Source: Carposina sasakii
Lineage: Eukaryota; Arthropoda; Insecta; Lepidoptera; Carposinidae
Assembly: GCA_014607495.2 (NCBI GenBank)
Contig: CP053155.1
Coordinates: 9,548,001 to 9,612,000 of the forward strand
Direction: 5' to 3'
DNA: 64,000 nt
Position numbers and translations under genes: made by a program. Shown in pieces: positions 13,820 through 25,964 of the stretch (its first letter is position 1; every line of letters starts with the position of its first letter). A model generated the notes under the pieces. It made no database searches. It was not told the origin of the DNA and saw only the letters and a list, made by a program, of their open reading frames with translations.

Positions 13820-13950
13820 GCCAATTTCTATAACTGATCTTGAGAGATTTTTTGCATATCTCAGATTTAATCTTCAATTGTTTTCATACAAAATTTCAAA
13901 TTAGGAATAAAAGAATCCGGGATTCTTTTTGATCTCTCGTATAGAAATTG
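13820..13950. repeat. dispersed repeat, copy 2 (pair with 11,470-11,575)
   Basis: Shares CCAATTTCTATAACTGATCTTGAGA and following words with copy 1 in order. Its own ends (CCAATTTCTATA and TATAGAAATTGG) are inverted, so this may be a small foldback unit nested in the element 13,613-14,055. Confidence 0.5.
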
Positions 13951-14689
13951 GCCGTTAGTTTATCTAGTCATTAATAGACTTATTAATGTGAATTTGACGT
14001 TTAAAAGTGAGACATCTCGCTCTCGCCTAATCCATCATACCGGTGCAGATGCATCTACTTCCGTGCATATCGTAAGAGTCGACCTAAGAGACTCGGGCAT
14101 TCTCTCAGACGATAAGCTAGGTTGTCACTGATGATTTGCATCTGTCCCCGATAGACGCTAAACGTCGCTGTGGGATTTTCGTGATGTCACCGTTCTGGCT
14201 AGCCCATTTCGGGAACATAACCGTGTGTATAGGTATATATGTATGTACAACCATTATACATTGTACCTTATTTGTATTTTGGTACCAATCAATCAATAGC
14301 TTTGTATTCTTTCATCGCTCAGAGTAATAGCGGCAGATGTTCCATCGAAAATGACGTTATTATGAAATATACCAATTAGTTCCAAATGCGGTAAACTCAC
14401 ACACACATGCGACATTATCACTATTTTGTCTTATTGTTGTCGAATATGAACCCACACTATTTCGGGAATTTGGCATAATCCGCGCCGACTCCATTGTTAT
14501 GCATTGCCAGAGCATCGGGGAAGATAAATCTGAGGGGTTGATTACCGAGGGTCGCGGATGAATATAATAATTTTGGCATTTTCGATTTTTGGAAACTGAT
14601 TGATCATTGTTTTTACAATTCTATATTCGGAATTTGTGTGCCATATTGTAAATCAGTACCATCAATGCGACCATAAAAACATATCGTGA

Positions 14690-15260
14690 ATAAATTAAGG
14701 CGCGGTCATGTTCAGAACCTACAGGTGGATCGCTTCAGGCCAAGAGTGGGATGGGAGTCGCTCAACCCATTCGTGTCGAACTCGGAGCGAGTTATTAATA
14801 ATCGCATTCAAGGGTCGCACGAGTCGGGACCGGCCGCAGCCGACGACATTCCATCGCATTGTACCAGCCCGCTCCGCCCGCGACACTTTTGTCTATTCAC
14901 CGATAAATCACCACAAACGCTTCAATACGAGCATTATTTACCTTTAACCTACCCGCGACATCGATTAATTAGTTACCACACTAGGTACAGATAAGATAGC
15001 AGGAAAAGCGATCGCTTTCAATTTCCTCTCGAGGGGCACTCGGCGTAAAGTGTGCGTTAAGTGCGGACAATCGGAGATAAAACGTACGAGACGCGACTCG
15101 CCCTTAATCCGGTGATCGGAGATTGCGAGAAAACATTTTGTCGTGGGGTGGTTCGCTCGGCTTGGTCCCATTGTCTGCAAGCTGCTCTAATTTGATTGCC
15201 CACACACAGGCGCGTGGACGTGGGCGATCGCCGGACGCATAGATCCTTAATTAAGCCTAC
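14690..15260. promoter_or_regulatory. GC-richer unique block, candidate conserved regulatory DNA
   Basis: This stretch stands out from its AT-rich surroundings by balanced base composition, absence of repeat-like words, and TAATTA/ATTA-type sites near both ends. A 102-codon frame (14,686-14,994) crosses it but shows no domain. A conserved non-coding element near a developmental transcription factor is a reasonable guess only. Confidence 0.25.
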
Positions 15261-18200
15261 GAGATGCTAATGGCTGTCATTCATAGTTGCAAGATCAAAC
15301 AAATCTTTTCACTGAAATGCTGAAAGTATCTTTTACGTTTTTCAATATGACAAAATGCAAACACAGAAAACAAAACAGGTGCAAGATGGCACTTTATAGT
15401 ATAAATCAATTAGTTAGTCAGCATTGAATTAGTTGCCAAACAGACTAGGAACACACGCAATGAAAACTTGCCCAGACGCAATGTCATAGCCCTAATACAA
15501 GTGGAGTGTTTTAAATTGAACGTAATGTGAATGAGACGAGTACAGCTGTGATTCAAGTTAAAAACATCTCGTCGCATTGATTAGATTTACATGGTCATTC
15601 CTCTTTGACTCTACTGAGAAAGTTTAATGAACGACTACATTCAACAAGTTAACGTAAGTCTGTGAGGATATTTGCAAGAACGCTCGGGGCAGAACACCTA
15701 TCTAAGGTATAATATGCTTATTAAATTATGTCGATGGCAAAAAGCCGGGCTCCTTTTGCGTGGTTTTGCTTTAGGGAGTAATTAGCAGAATGAGCCTTAT
15801 CGTAAGATCTAATCACGGCTGCTAATTATTGGGTTGGTTTTGAGCGCATGTGCTCTGTATAGTGCGCTGAACACGTTTCAATAATATTATCTCGGCTCAT
15901 GTTTTTTAAATCCTGGTTGTGTGTAGCTTCATTTGTATCATTGGATCTAGATATTTTAATCCCAAATCAATTTTATCGTAACTGGCTCTAGCTTGTTACA
16001 GCATTGTTTTCTTTCACCATCTTCACACAATAAAACATTATGACTTTTATTTGAAGATCCCTAATTATAAAATAAATTATTTATTACAGATATTTTACAA
16101 TTATATATTTTAATAGATAGGTATGATTGATTTCTTTCCTTTGTTTATCCTCAATCTAGTTACCATAACAAAACACTCCCAACCTGGAAATCAGTAAATA
16201 AGCTACACTGCGAATTAATTAAAATTAGTGTAGGTACCTATTGAATTGAATGGTATTGATTGGCGAACAAAAATTCGTTAACAAACAGAGCATGGGAACG
16301 GCAGGGCAGCGCCCGCATAGCTGATTTTGTAATGATCAACTTTGCATATCAATACATACTTTAATATCGACATGCATCATTTCATTTAATTGTACTTCCT
16401 GGACCATTCACCGTACTATGTGCCTCATGTGATCATTTACCATTATTTAAATGGTGGCGCATTGCAATAGTATTTATAGAACTCAATAATAATAATCACC
16501 AAAACGTGTTGAATGTCAATTAATGCGCCGCAAAATAGACGTCAAAACGTTTCGATTATAGGTACCTACTGTAAAAAAATGGATAAGTTTTGCCATATAC
16601 GCCAGCATTGGGTTCAAATTTGATGGAGCGGCTACCAAATTTAGTAATACGCTTTTTGTCAGACCCAACGACTCTTAAGAGGCAATTTGTAAGGTTCAAT
16701 TTGAAATATTTACAATGGAAATTAAATGTATGCAGGTACAACATTGTATTGTTATTAAACGTTCCAGGTTCCAACTTTGATATAAATTATAGCTTCATAT
16801 TTATACATATACCCACACGTAATTATCGATATACCAAACACAGAATTCTATGGCAGAAATGACCTAAAGTTAATGCTAAAACTAAGATCAGATTAATTGA
16901 TTATACTATTATTGACATCATACATCATCAACTCCTAATAGGTCTGGCAGTTGGATTGATTATCGAAGTATAAAGGTCTTCTTACTATGTAGTTGTATAA
17001 AAATACTCTAAGTATAGTATATTTGTCAACTAAATAAATATACCACCAACCGTCATTGGAATCTGTTCAAAAGTGTTAAATCGGTTAATATAATGATGAT
17101 GGATGCCGTCCCAATCAAACAGCCCGCAGCGGGGGTGTTTTACCCCACTTCACAAATAAAATATTTTTATTATTAACTAGTTTCCTTTCCATTCGCACCC
17201 ACGGATGCACCCAATCAAGCCGTTCTTCTCGCACCATTTAATCGAAAATAATATTTCTGTTTTGTCATTATGGTATCACATCTATAGAGTTCCTTTCTTT
17301 TGTCCCCGATTTCGAATCGTTGGTTTCTTGTTTCGAACGCAGCTTTTGGTTTTTCTTTTTTTTAGGCACAAAGGTATTGTAATTCGAGTGCGTCGGTGGA
17401 AGATCACTTTTTCATATTATAAGTCGCGCACCTTATAATAACCTTGTACAACGTATCAAGTATAGGTATATAATTTAGTTGCACGCATTGCCATCTGTCG
17501 TCAAGTAGCGGAATGTGGGATGGAACTTGTTTTTCACCGTTCCGCGTGCACCGTTCATCGCTTCCTATGAATGAACGTGGGTCCTAACAAAAAGGTGCTA
17601 CCATGTCAAAATAGAACGATATTGTTTAAAATCTAAGACAGACACATATAAGTTTCTTTCATCATCGCTGCTTTACCTGTGGGGGCGCACAAAAAACACC
17701 GCAGGTAGCCCATTTGTTTGTTATTAATTCTCGCGTCGAATCTCGTTTTTTTACCGTCAACCACTTTAATATTGTGAGAATATTAATTATAATTATAAAC
17801 GGAGTTCGTCGCGTTCGTTAGGGTATCCAGCACCTTAAGTTTTGGTTTTTAAATTTAAATCTGATCATTTATCATGCGACATTGTCGGTTTATCTTGATC
17901 CTGTTTCATTTTTAAATTTATTATTTTTATACCAACTGTATGAGCATCATCTGTTTATCTTACGCCTACATCGGGAACATTTATGATATCCTGTACATTA
18001 AGTGAATCGAAGATGTCATTGTTTTACAAGATATTCCTTCATTACTCATTTTGCCTCTGGTGACTCTTATTTATGAATATAAACATATTGATATCCTAGA
18101 GGTTCCTTTTACTCGTTAGCTATCTATCACAAGAAATGAACGTGTTTGTTACCTATAATTTTTTTTTAGATTTTTACTGATATTTCATAGATTTACGTGT

Positions 18201-21200
18201 CACATGAAATGCATACTGAATCTTCATAAATACAATAAGAGCAACCTCTATTGCGTGTAAATTGTACTAACCAAAGAATTTTGTAAAAGTTTGTATTCAG
18301 TATGTCAAGCAAATTATTAGGGAACGCACGCATACGCTTTCTGCACACGGACAAGTATGAGATGTTAAACGCCATACTTAGCAGCAACTAGGCAATCGGC
18401 ATGTAGTGCTACAATGGCCACGTTATTACATGGTAAGGCAATTTATGTAAATACTCATATTGACGGCTAATATGTGTACATCACAATCAACTCCAGCATT
18501 ATGTCAAACCGTGCTACAAAGCCTACAATTATCTTTGCAGCCATTTTTAAAACTGTTTCACTTTTAACTATAACAACTATTTTCTTTTTATATTCTGGTT
18601 ACGTTCTTGCTAAATCAAATGCAAATAGACGGTGAATTTATTTGGTAAAATCCAGGTCATGTGCAAAAGGTTTCGTGTCGGTCTCAAGTCGCATGGGGTT
18701 TACGATAAAACCCACATGTAGATAGCGATTTGAGAATTTTTGACTTTTCACTAACTATACAAAGCAAATAGGTACAATATATCTGGTAACCTTTACTGAC
18801 ACAACACCAAAATTAGAACAGAATTATTTCAAAAAACCTTAGATATTAATCAAATAGCCATATCTCTTCATCTACATTTTGAGCCTTGACTAAATGCAAA
18901 ATAGTTCAATCTTGTGCAACGTTAATATCGCAAACGTGATGTACCAAAATTGACTCTATCAATCCTTGACTCGCGTCGCTTTAAACTGTATCTGTTTAGA
19001 TATTAGAAAGTTCCGCAAAGGTGTATAGTAAAATAGCTGTTCTAATGCCTTCATAAGGCGTGGTAAGGGTCAGCACTAGTTCCTAAGCTTATATATCACG
19101 AAATGCGCATTAGGTGCCTATCGCCCCCTGTTTAACGGCGAATTGTCTGAAGAAAGCCTCCATTGTGTCCGGCGAAATTTATTTTCTTCGTCGTGAGAAT
19201 GAAGCAATTATTGCTCATCGACATCCATTGATCAGATTTAGTGCCTTCTATAGAAGGCTATCAAGTACAGATGTCAATTCGGTAAGGACCCGTGAGATTA
19301 GTGGGATCTTATTGCGACCATACAAGGTTCAATAGGATATTACTAACGACATTGTACTTACGACCTCTGCCTGTATCGTGAAGATAAACTCTATCTTTAT
19401 TCTAGCTATCATTATCTGAATAAATTGTTAGTATTATGTAGCTTTCTTATTTTGCAATTTAATTTTTAAGTGATCTTAGGACTTTTTAGGCATATCATGC
19501 TGTAACTTATATGTATACATAATGTATGTTGAAATCTAGATTGTTGCATTGAAATTTGTTCCTGGTTCCCTGATCCCGTATCCAAGAGACTGAACAACTC
19601 AAGTAAATAAATAAGATGGCAGAACTCGCGATACTTTTCAAATTGAATATTAGATTGAAATTACGCGCTCGGGCGGCCCTCTCCTCCTATTGTTACGGGA
19701 ATGATACATAAAGCGCTGGCGCATACAAACACGGCAATAAGAATTTTAAATTAGCATTCTTTTTGTGTTCCACGCCACCCCAACTCTACCCCTTAATAAT
19801 ATGGAGAAATTGAGTTGTTATACACCCTTTTTGGAGGAGGCGCGGGTGCAACAGCACACCTCTCGGAGAAACCTTTTTGTAATTGAATTTAGATATTCTT
19901 TCCCCGCATATAACGAGAGGGAGGCTGCTAGTTTTCGAATGGAACATGTAAATGCGCTGATATGAAATTCTCGAGTCGCCGTCATGGTGTCGTACATTAT
20001 TATTGTGACTGCTATTTCATTTTTGGATGTTGCGTTTATTGTGTTGTGTTGGTATACTTTTGGAATTTTTCTCTTAATATGATAACTTATTTTCATTCTA
20101 AGTATATATAAATAGTTTTAAAATGCTTTCCATTTTCGATACTGAAACATGATGACAAAGTAAAAGTTTTTGACAAATGCTTGTCTAAAAAACTTATGTA
20201 CCTATACCTATAGAAATACAAAGTTATATAGGTACCTAAAACAGTTGGTTTCTATTAATTTGTTTAGCCTTCTCAGAAACGGTATAAGGTATGTAATTAC
20301 AGTAGGCTATTAACATCGGCCGTGTACAAACATGGCCGCTGATTACAGGTTTCATTTTAATTGCGCGTGCGCATCTCGTGCTTTCAGCTCCCACGCTGAT
20401 TTGAACCTATACTGTGAAATATGCCCGATATTTTTCTATTGGGAGAATCAACCCATTTTAACATATTTACTGTCGGTATCATCATAATAGTTTATATCAA
20501 TGTAAAGTTTTCAGAGTTGCAGATATAAGTTGCCCTCAATCAAAAATTGTATCAGTTAAACGGCTCGACAGTAGTAACAACATGCTCAAACTAAACATTT
20601 AAATATACTTGAGACATATCAAGAACCCAATATGGAAATTGTCCTACTACGAGATGTCACCTATCTAATTACTGTCCTTGTCTTGTATAGCTTAGCTTAT
20701 AGCTAACCTACCCAACTATAGAAAATAAGTAAAGTGCTGTAGATACTTATGTAGGCACTAATTACGCACCTACTTGTATGTTTTCCTTTATGTTATATAA
20801 TTTTTGTAAGTAACTTGAAGAAGTCATACTTAGTCTTCACTGTCACTAAAATACATCAATTCATTTGCGCCCCAAAACCAATTATTGTCAACAACTGTAA
20901 ATCTCGTATTCGGTAGTTTCAAATCATCTATTCCAATTCCCACAATTGTATCACCCGCATCTTTCACATCGTAAACGGCTTTGGTTAAACTAATTTTACA
21001 CTCACCAGTAAATCTTTCCTGACCCCCTTCCTACCTTTACTCAATTCGACACTACAGTGTTGGACACTTACGAGTCAACACATTACGACAAAGCGCGACT
21101 AAACCCGCCTTAATGCTCTTTGCCGGGTAATTGTTCCGACATTACGATTCATCGTCACCTAGCAATTATTAGACGACATTGTCCATGAGAAAGTATGTCG

Positions 21201-21459
21201 CTCTAATGAGAATATCTACATTTTTTTCTCACATTTCAGAAAAGAGTTGTGTTTATATTTCGTCCCAGTCCCAGAATTACGATTCGAAAATGTAACAATC
21301 CAAATTAACATTAATGACATATTACCGGCAAACGCTAGGTCGGCGTCACGCTCGCTTTTGAGAAACAAGATTAAAACTAATTTGAGGTCTCCCAAATTAT
21401 AGGCGGATAGCGCAGCGGATGTCGCGGCGGCGCCAGGGCTCCAAGCCACCAAAACCGCA

Positions 21460-21900
21460 TGTCATTGTTTTTTGTGCTTCAGCCCGAGGCATCTCACCGA
21501 CCGATCACATCCCAGCCGCTAATTAATTATTTCACATGTATCGATCATTAATTACTGCCCAACCGATACTGTCTACATCGCAGCGAGGCTTTCTTAATGA
21601 CAGCTAGCAATTTGTCGAATGTAATTGTACAAATCACGTACAAAAACTAACTATAATTATTGAAAATTTTAACACGATCGAATCATTATCCCGGCCGGGC
21701 ATTAATATCAGAAAGCAAGATGGAATCAATCTTAATCTCGTACAGATACGTAATCCAGATTTATTTATGACGGAGCAGAGCGTGTGCTATTATGCTCGTC
21801 TGCGGCAATTTGCCTCGGAAATTGTCTTAATCGGCCGCTCAAGGGACTATTTATGTATAATTATTTCCAAATTCGACGCTGCGTTTGATGCCTTTCCGCT
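21460..21900. promoter_or_regulatory. candidate conserved enhancer-like block
   Basis: The block is rich in homeodomain-type words (TAATTAATTA, ATTAATTAC, TTTATGAC, TTTATGTATAATTA) and in balanced-composition stretches without repeat features. No frame of note crosses it. The assignment rests only on composition and motif density. Confidence 0.25.
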
Positions 21901-24900
21901 CTCTTTGAGGTAGTTCGACAAAAAAGTCATCTGTTGCAACAATTAAGCCGAGAAAAAATAGAAATAAGTATCGAAGGGTCCGCAATAATTACAGGCGAAA
22001 ATTGACGGTTCCTAAGAGGCTCATCGGACGAGTGGCGCCTGCCAGGGTACCTGCAGACTTCACGCAACGCTTGTCCTCTGGTGAACCTCTGGTGAACCTC
22101 TGCAGACCAAAATGTGACCTTCGGCACCTATTGTATTGAAACAATTTAAAATAATAGATCTAAATTAAATATTTATTATTCAAATATTAATTCGGTCAAT
22201 TATCCTAATAGAAAATGTTTTTTGGCGCCGATGCATTCATCGTCCAAGGTAAATAAAATAACTTCAAACAGATCTAATTCATATTTTTTTTGTCAAACAT
22301 ACTTTGAGTCAGTAATTATTTTCTAATTTTCTTTGATGTAAAAGTAATTTAACACAAATTAATAAGAAAGTCTTATGTTAATTAAAGTTTCTCGTTTCAA
22401 ACCAAAAATGCTTTGTAATTACACGTTTGAGAATTGGCTTACAAATTTGCAGTGTCATTTGGATTTGTGATGTGTAATAAAATTTCAGTAATCACATACA
22501 GCTTCTATCGGCTATAGGTGTTTTATCTAAATACCTAAGATGTTCGTGACATGAAAGAGGAATCCATATTTATAATGTTCTTATATTACAAAGTTCTATA
22601 TTGTAAGGACGATAATCTTATAGGAATAGACCAGTTTAATCTACCTTAACATGTATTATTACCGGTTTTTAGAATCTTATTGGCTGACCACAAAATCTAA
22701 GAAGCCAAACTATTAGCGCTGCACCTTCATGCCCTTTTACCTGAAGTGGGCTTTCTCGTGTTAAACATGGCTATTACTGTAACGCGTCTTCAACCAGCGC
22801 ACGAGTAGCAAAAAGAGCCATTCCCATCGTCCGAGTTCAGTACCATTACCATTAATGAAGGCTTAAACTTAAACCCTAACGGTGGACATTGTCCAACGAT
22901 CCTTACCCATGTAGCAGCCAATATCCCTCCTCCAGCGTTCCCACGTCTAACGAGGCTACCTCCATTACGTGCAACATTTTACATACATTCTCTGCACTTA
23001 TTATCAATGTATTAAGTAAATCGTTCTCTCAGACTTCGCTCAATTTTATTTCCATTAATCGCTTTTCGACATTTTCGGTTCGATCCCTGACAACGGCTGG
23101 CTTAATACCTTATTTATTGTAATTCCTTGCACCGACTTAGTAGATGTTGTTTAATGCGCTTTTACGATGTTTTCGTGAAGAAAGCTGGCTCTGGGTAATT
23201 ATTTAGCAGTGTTCTGCGGTTTCGTGGGACGAGCGGCCAGCAACTTAATGAGGGCCTGCGTAATAACTGGCGATTATTAATATGAACGTAGTTTACTGTG
23301 TCTCTTGTTACTGGCATACCGCTCCATATTGCTTTTTGATTTACATTCAATACATATTTATATAATTATGCTAGTTTCTGCTAATTATAGACTCGGATCT
23401 ACATACATATATCGAACTTCATATATAATTACAACGCGTATTATATTTAGACGCATTTAAGAAAACTTACATAGTAAAGTAGGTATCATATCTCATAGAT
23501 ACTCTTTGCAAATTCTGTACTTCTGATTAGAATTAGTACGTAGGTATTAGTACCAAATCCGTGGATTAGAATGTCACTGTTTCTTACTAGAGATATTCCC
23601 TCATTCGCATTTGAACACTCCTATTGGAAAGTAATTCATGCTTTACGATCTAAGTTTTCACGAATACGATAATGAGCTAGAGCTAGCCAACTCACTGACT
23701 TCACACAATCTGCAACTATTGCTAATTGCGGAATTTAATGTCTCTACAAGTAGCCATTATGCTATTCGCCACGCCATTCTTAATTTTACTTCTATAGAAA
23801 TTTTCGTCGCCATCAAGATTCGAGTCATTGTGAATCTTATTGATTAACTTTCTCTCCAAATAAACAAGTCAGATTAGCCGGTGATCATTCAGGTTACTGA
23901 TCATAGATTGGACATTGACAAAAACGGCATTCATTTCTATCAATAACATTGTACGGGCCTCATTAATGATTTGAAAAGCGCGCATCTTCATTATGACGAG
24001 CTCGATAACCATTGTCGGACACTATGTGATGCGGGCGATGTATGTTTGTACGAGTGAAAATATTGCGGTTGTGTTGGTGAGTGATGAATACCTACGTCAT
24101 TTTTGCGGGTGTGTGCACTGCACACAAATGAATAATTTCCGTTGAAGCGATGTTCTCACGCTCATATACTTACTACGTTCATGTACTTGTGTGTAAGTTA
24201 ATAAGAAATCAGTTCCGCTGCTAATGCCAGTGCAATGGTGGAAATTGACAACACCACTGATTGTAACAATGGGAATCCTAGCACGTGTCCCTGCACATAA
24301 AATATTTAATTAATTGGGTGCCATTTTAAAATGTATACTTGCAAAACAGAAATTATAGTTGCATCTGTTCCAGCCTTATCATTTGTCATTTGTTTCAATT
24401 TGACGGAACAATAATTTTGCAAAAATTAGTAGGTGCCAACAAAAAAGTATTTTCAATAAATCAAAGGAATGAAGCTAAAAACGTAGGTACAACAAATATT
24501 TATTTTTAAAACATTCATATCCGGTAATAGACGCTTCCTTTTTGAATTGGTATCTTTTACAGTTGGATATACATCCATTAAGGATTGATAAATTAGATTA
24601 AAGGACTGGCAGCCGGTAATTCAGAACAACGCAACTCTTTGATTTGACATAACAACGTTCTCAGCAAACAAAATTATCAGACCCGTGATATTATTTATCA
24701 ATATACCTATACAATTTGAGACTACGACGGTTAAAAAGCAAATACAGCCAATCCTATAGCGAGGTGTGGTCTTAAATTAAGGTTTTAACTTAAACATATT
24801 CATGCTCAAGGTCTCCGAAAATTCGAATTCCCCACTTATCATGAACACTTCCTGTCAATAATATCATATCAACTATCATTTTAATAACTATGACTTTCAT

Positions 24901-25893
24901 GTTTTGAATGATATAGCGAGCAAGCTATTACGAATGCACTAGGTGGGAATCATATTACTCGATTGCTATTTTGCCTCTTTATAATAATTTTATTATATTT
25001 AAGTTATTTATCAATTGACTAAATTACTACACATTTTACTCTACAGTGCGTTGATCACTGAATATGACTCAGAGTTTCCTAAAATCATGTGATATTTTTC
25101 TGGTCCAGGTGCGTGTTATCATCGTGATCACTAAATACGGACATTATGTTCTTAAGTTGCTATATTTGTTATCTTAGATAACTCTTCCGATAGTAGAGAA
25201 CACAACTTTAATCTCGTCCCTATAAAAATTTACCCAACGATCGAATTTACCTTATCTGACTTATTCGAGCTTTGTAATTTGGAGATAATTTCTACCTTAT
25301 CCATTGGCAGTAAGAATCATTTTACCCCAACCACGGTATGTGTTAACATTGTCAAATTATCAAACTTTGTAGTTCTGAATTTATTGGTTGCTTAATTGTA
25401 AAAATGTCACTTGTATTGACATGGTAGACAAGCTGTCATTCGGTTAAATTGATCACAGGTTGTTTGCGCAATGAAATTCTTTGATAGATAAGAATTTAAT
25501 AAAGTACCTTCATTTGAAATTCAGTAATCTTACGTGTAAATAATTTTAATATTTAAGGAAAATCGTTTACAAAATAAATTCAGTGGAATGTTTTGATGAA
25601 CTATTATTTGTAAAAGACAATGACAATTACTCGGATAAGAGAGACTCACCTATTTCCGGTGATGTGTTGTAGCCATTCCATTCAATGATCACCTTCAACC
25701 GATTAAGTAAAACTAGACCGTGAGAATAATCCCGTAATGTAAATAATTAATTGGACTTTAGAAATTAATTCAAATAATTGAACACGATCAAATCAAACCA
25801 TAATCTGTAAACGTTGATACGTATCACTATAATACTAGAATTATATGCAATAAGTGGTACATAATTATTAATCTTTAAACTTCTTTGTTACAG

Positions 25894-25964
25894 GAGAGCA
25901 TGTGATGCCGGCCCTTGACGCCCGGCGCCATGCCTACGCCGCTGCAGCCCGGCGGCCCCGCTAG
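25894..25964 (+). promoter_or_regulatory. exon 5' leader of zfh2 with start-stop uORF and overlapping uORF
   Basis: The splice acceptor TTTGTTACAG ends at 25,893. The leader then holds a minimal uORF, ATG TGA at 25,900-25,905, whose stop overlaps a second ATG (TGATG, 25,903-25,907). That second uORF has 19 codons, ends at 25,964 and overlaps the main start at 25,930 in another frame. The TGA at 25,903 is also in the main frame, so translation cannot enter from an upstream exon; the main protein must start downstream of it. Confidence 0.6.

Larger units (their letters stand above)
13613..14055. mobile_element. ~440-bp foldback element
   Basis: The left arm (from about 13,613: GCACCGGTATGATG, GAGCGAGATGTCTC, AACGTCAAAT) is repeated as its reverse complement at about 13,965-14,055. 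The loop contains the repeat 13,820-13,950 and a perfect hairpin (13,701-13,745). It has no coding potential. Confidence 0.65.
14056..25893. other. non-coding region upstream of the first recognised zfh2 exon
   Basis: No gene can be supported. The DNA is AT-rich with GC-richer islands, two of which are listed separately as possible regulatory DNA. It probably includes zfh2 promoter, 5' non-coding exons or a long first intron, because a strong splice acceptor precedes the first coding exon; I could not locate the upstream donor. Confidence 0.5.

Noticed and set aside
14686..14994. 102-codon plus-strand frame
   Set aside because: No domain, no splice or promoter context; it lies in a GC-richer block where stops are rarer by chance.
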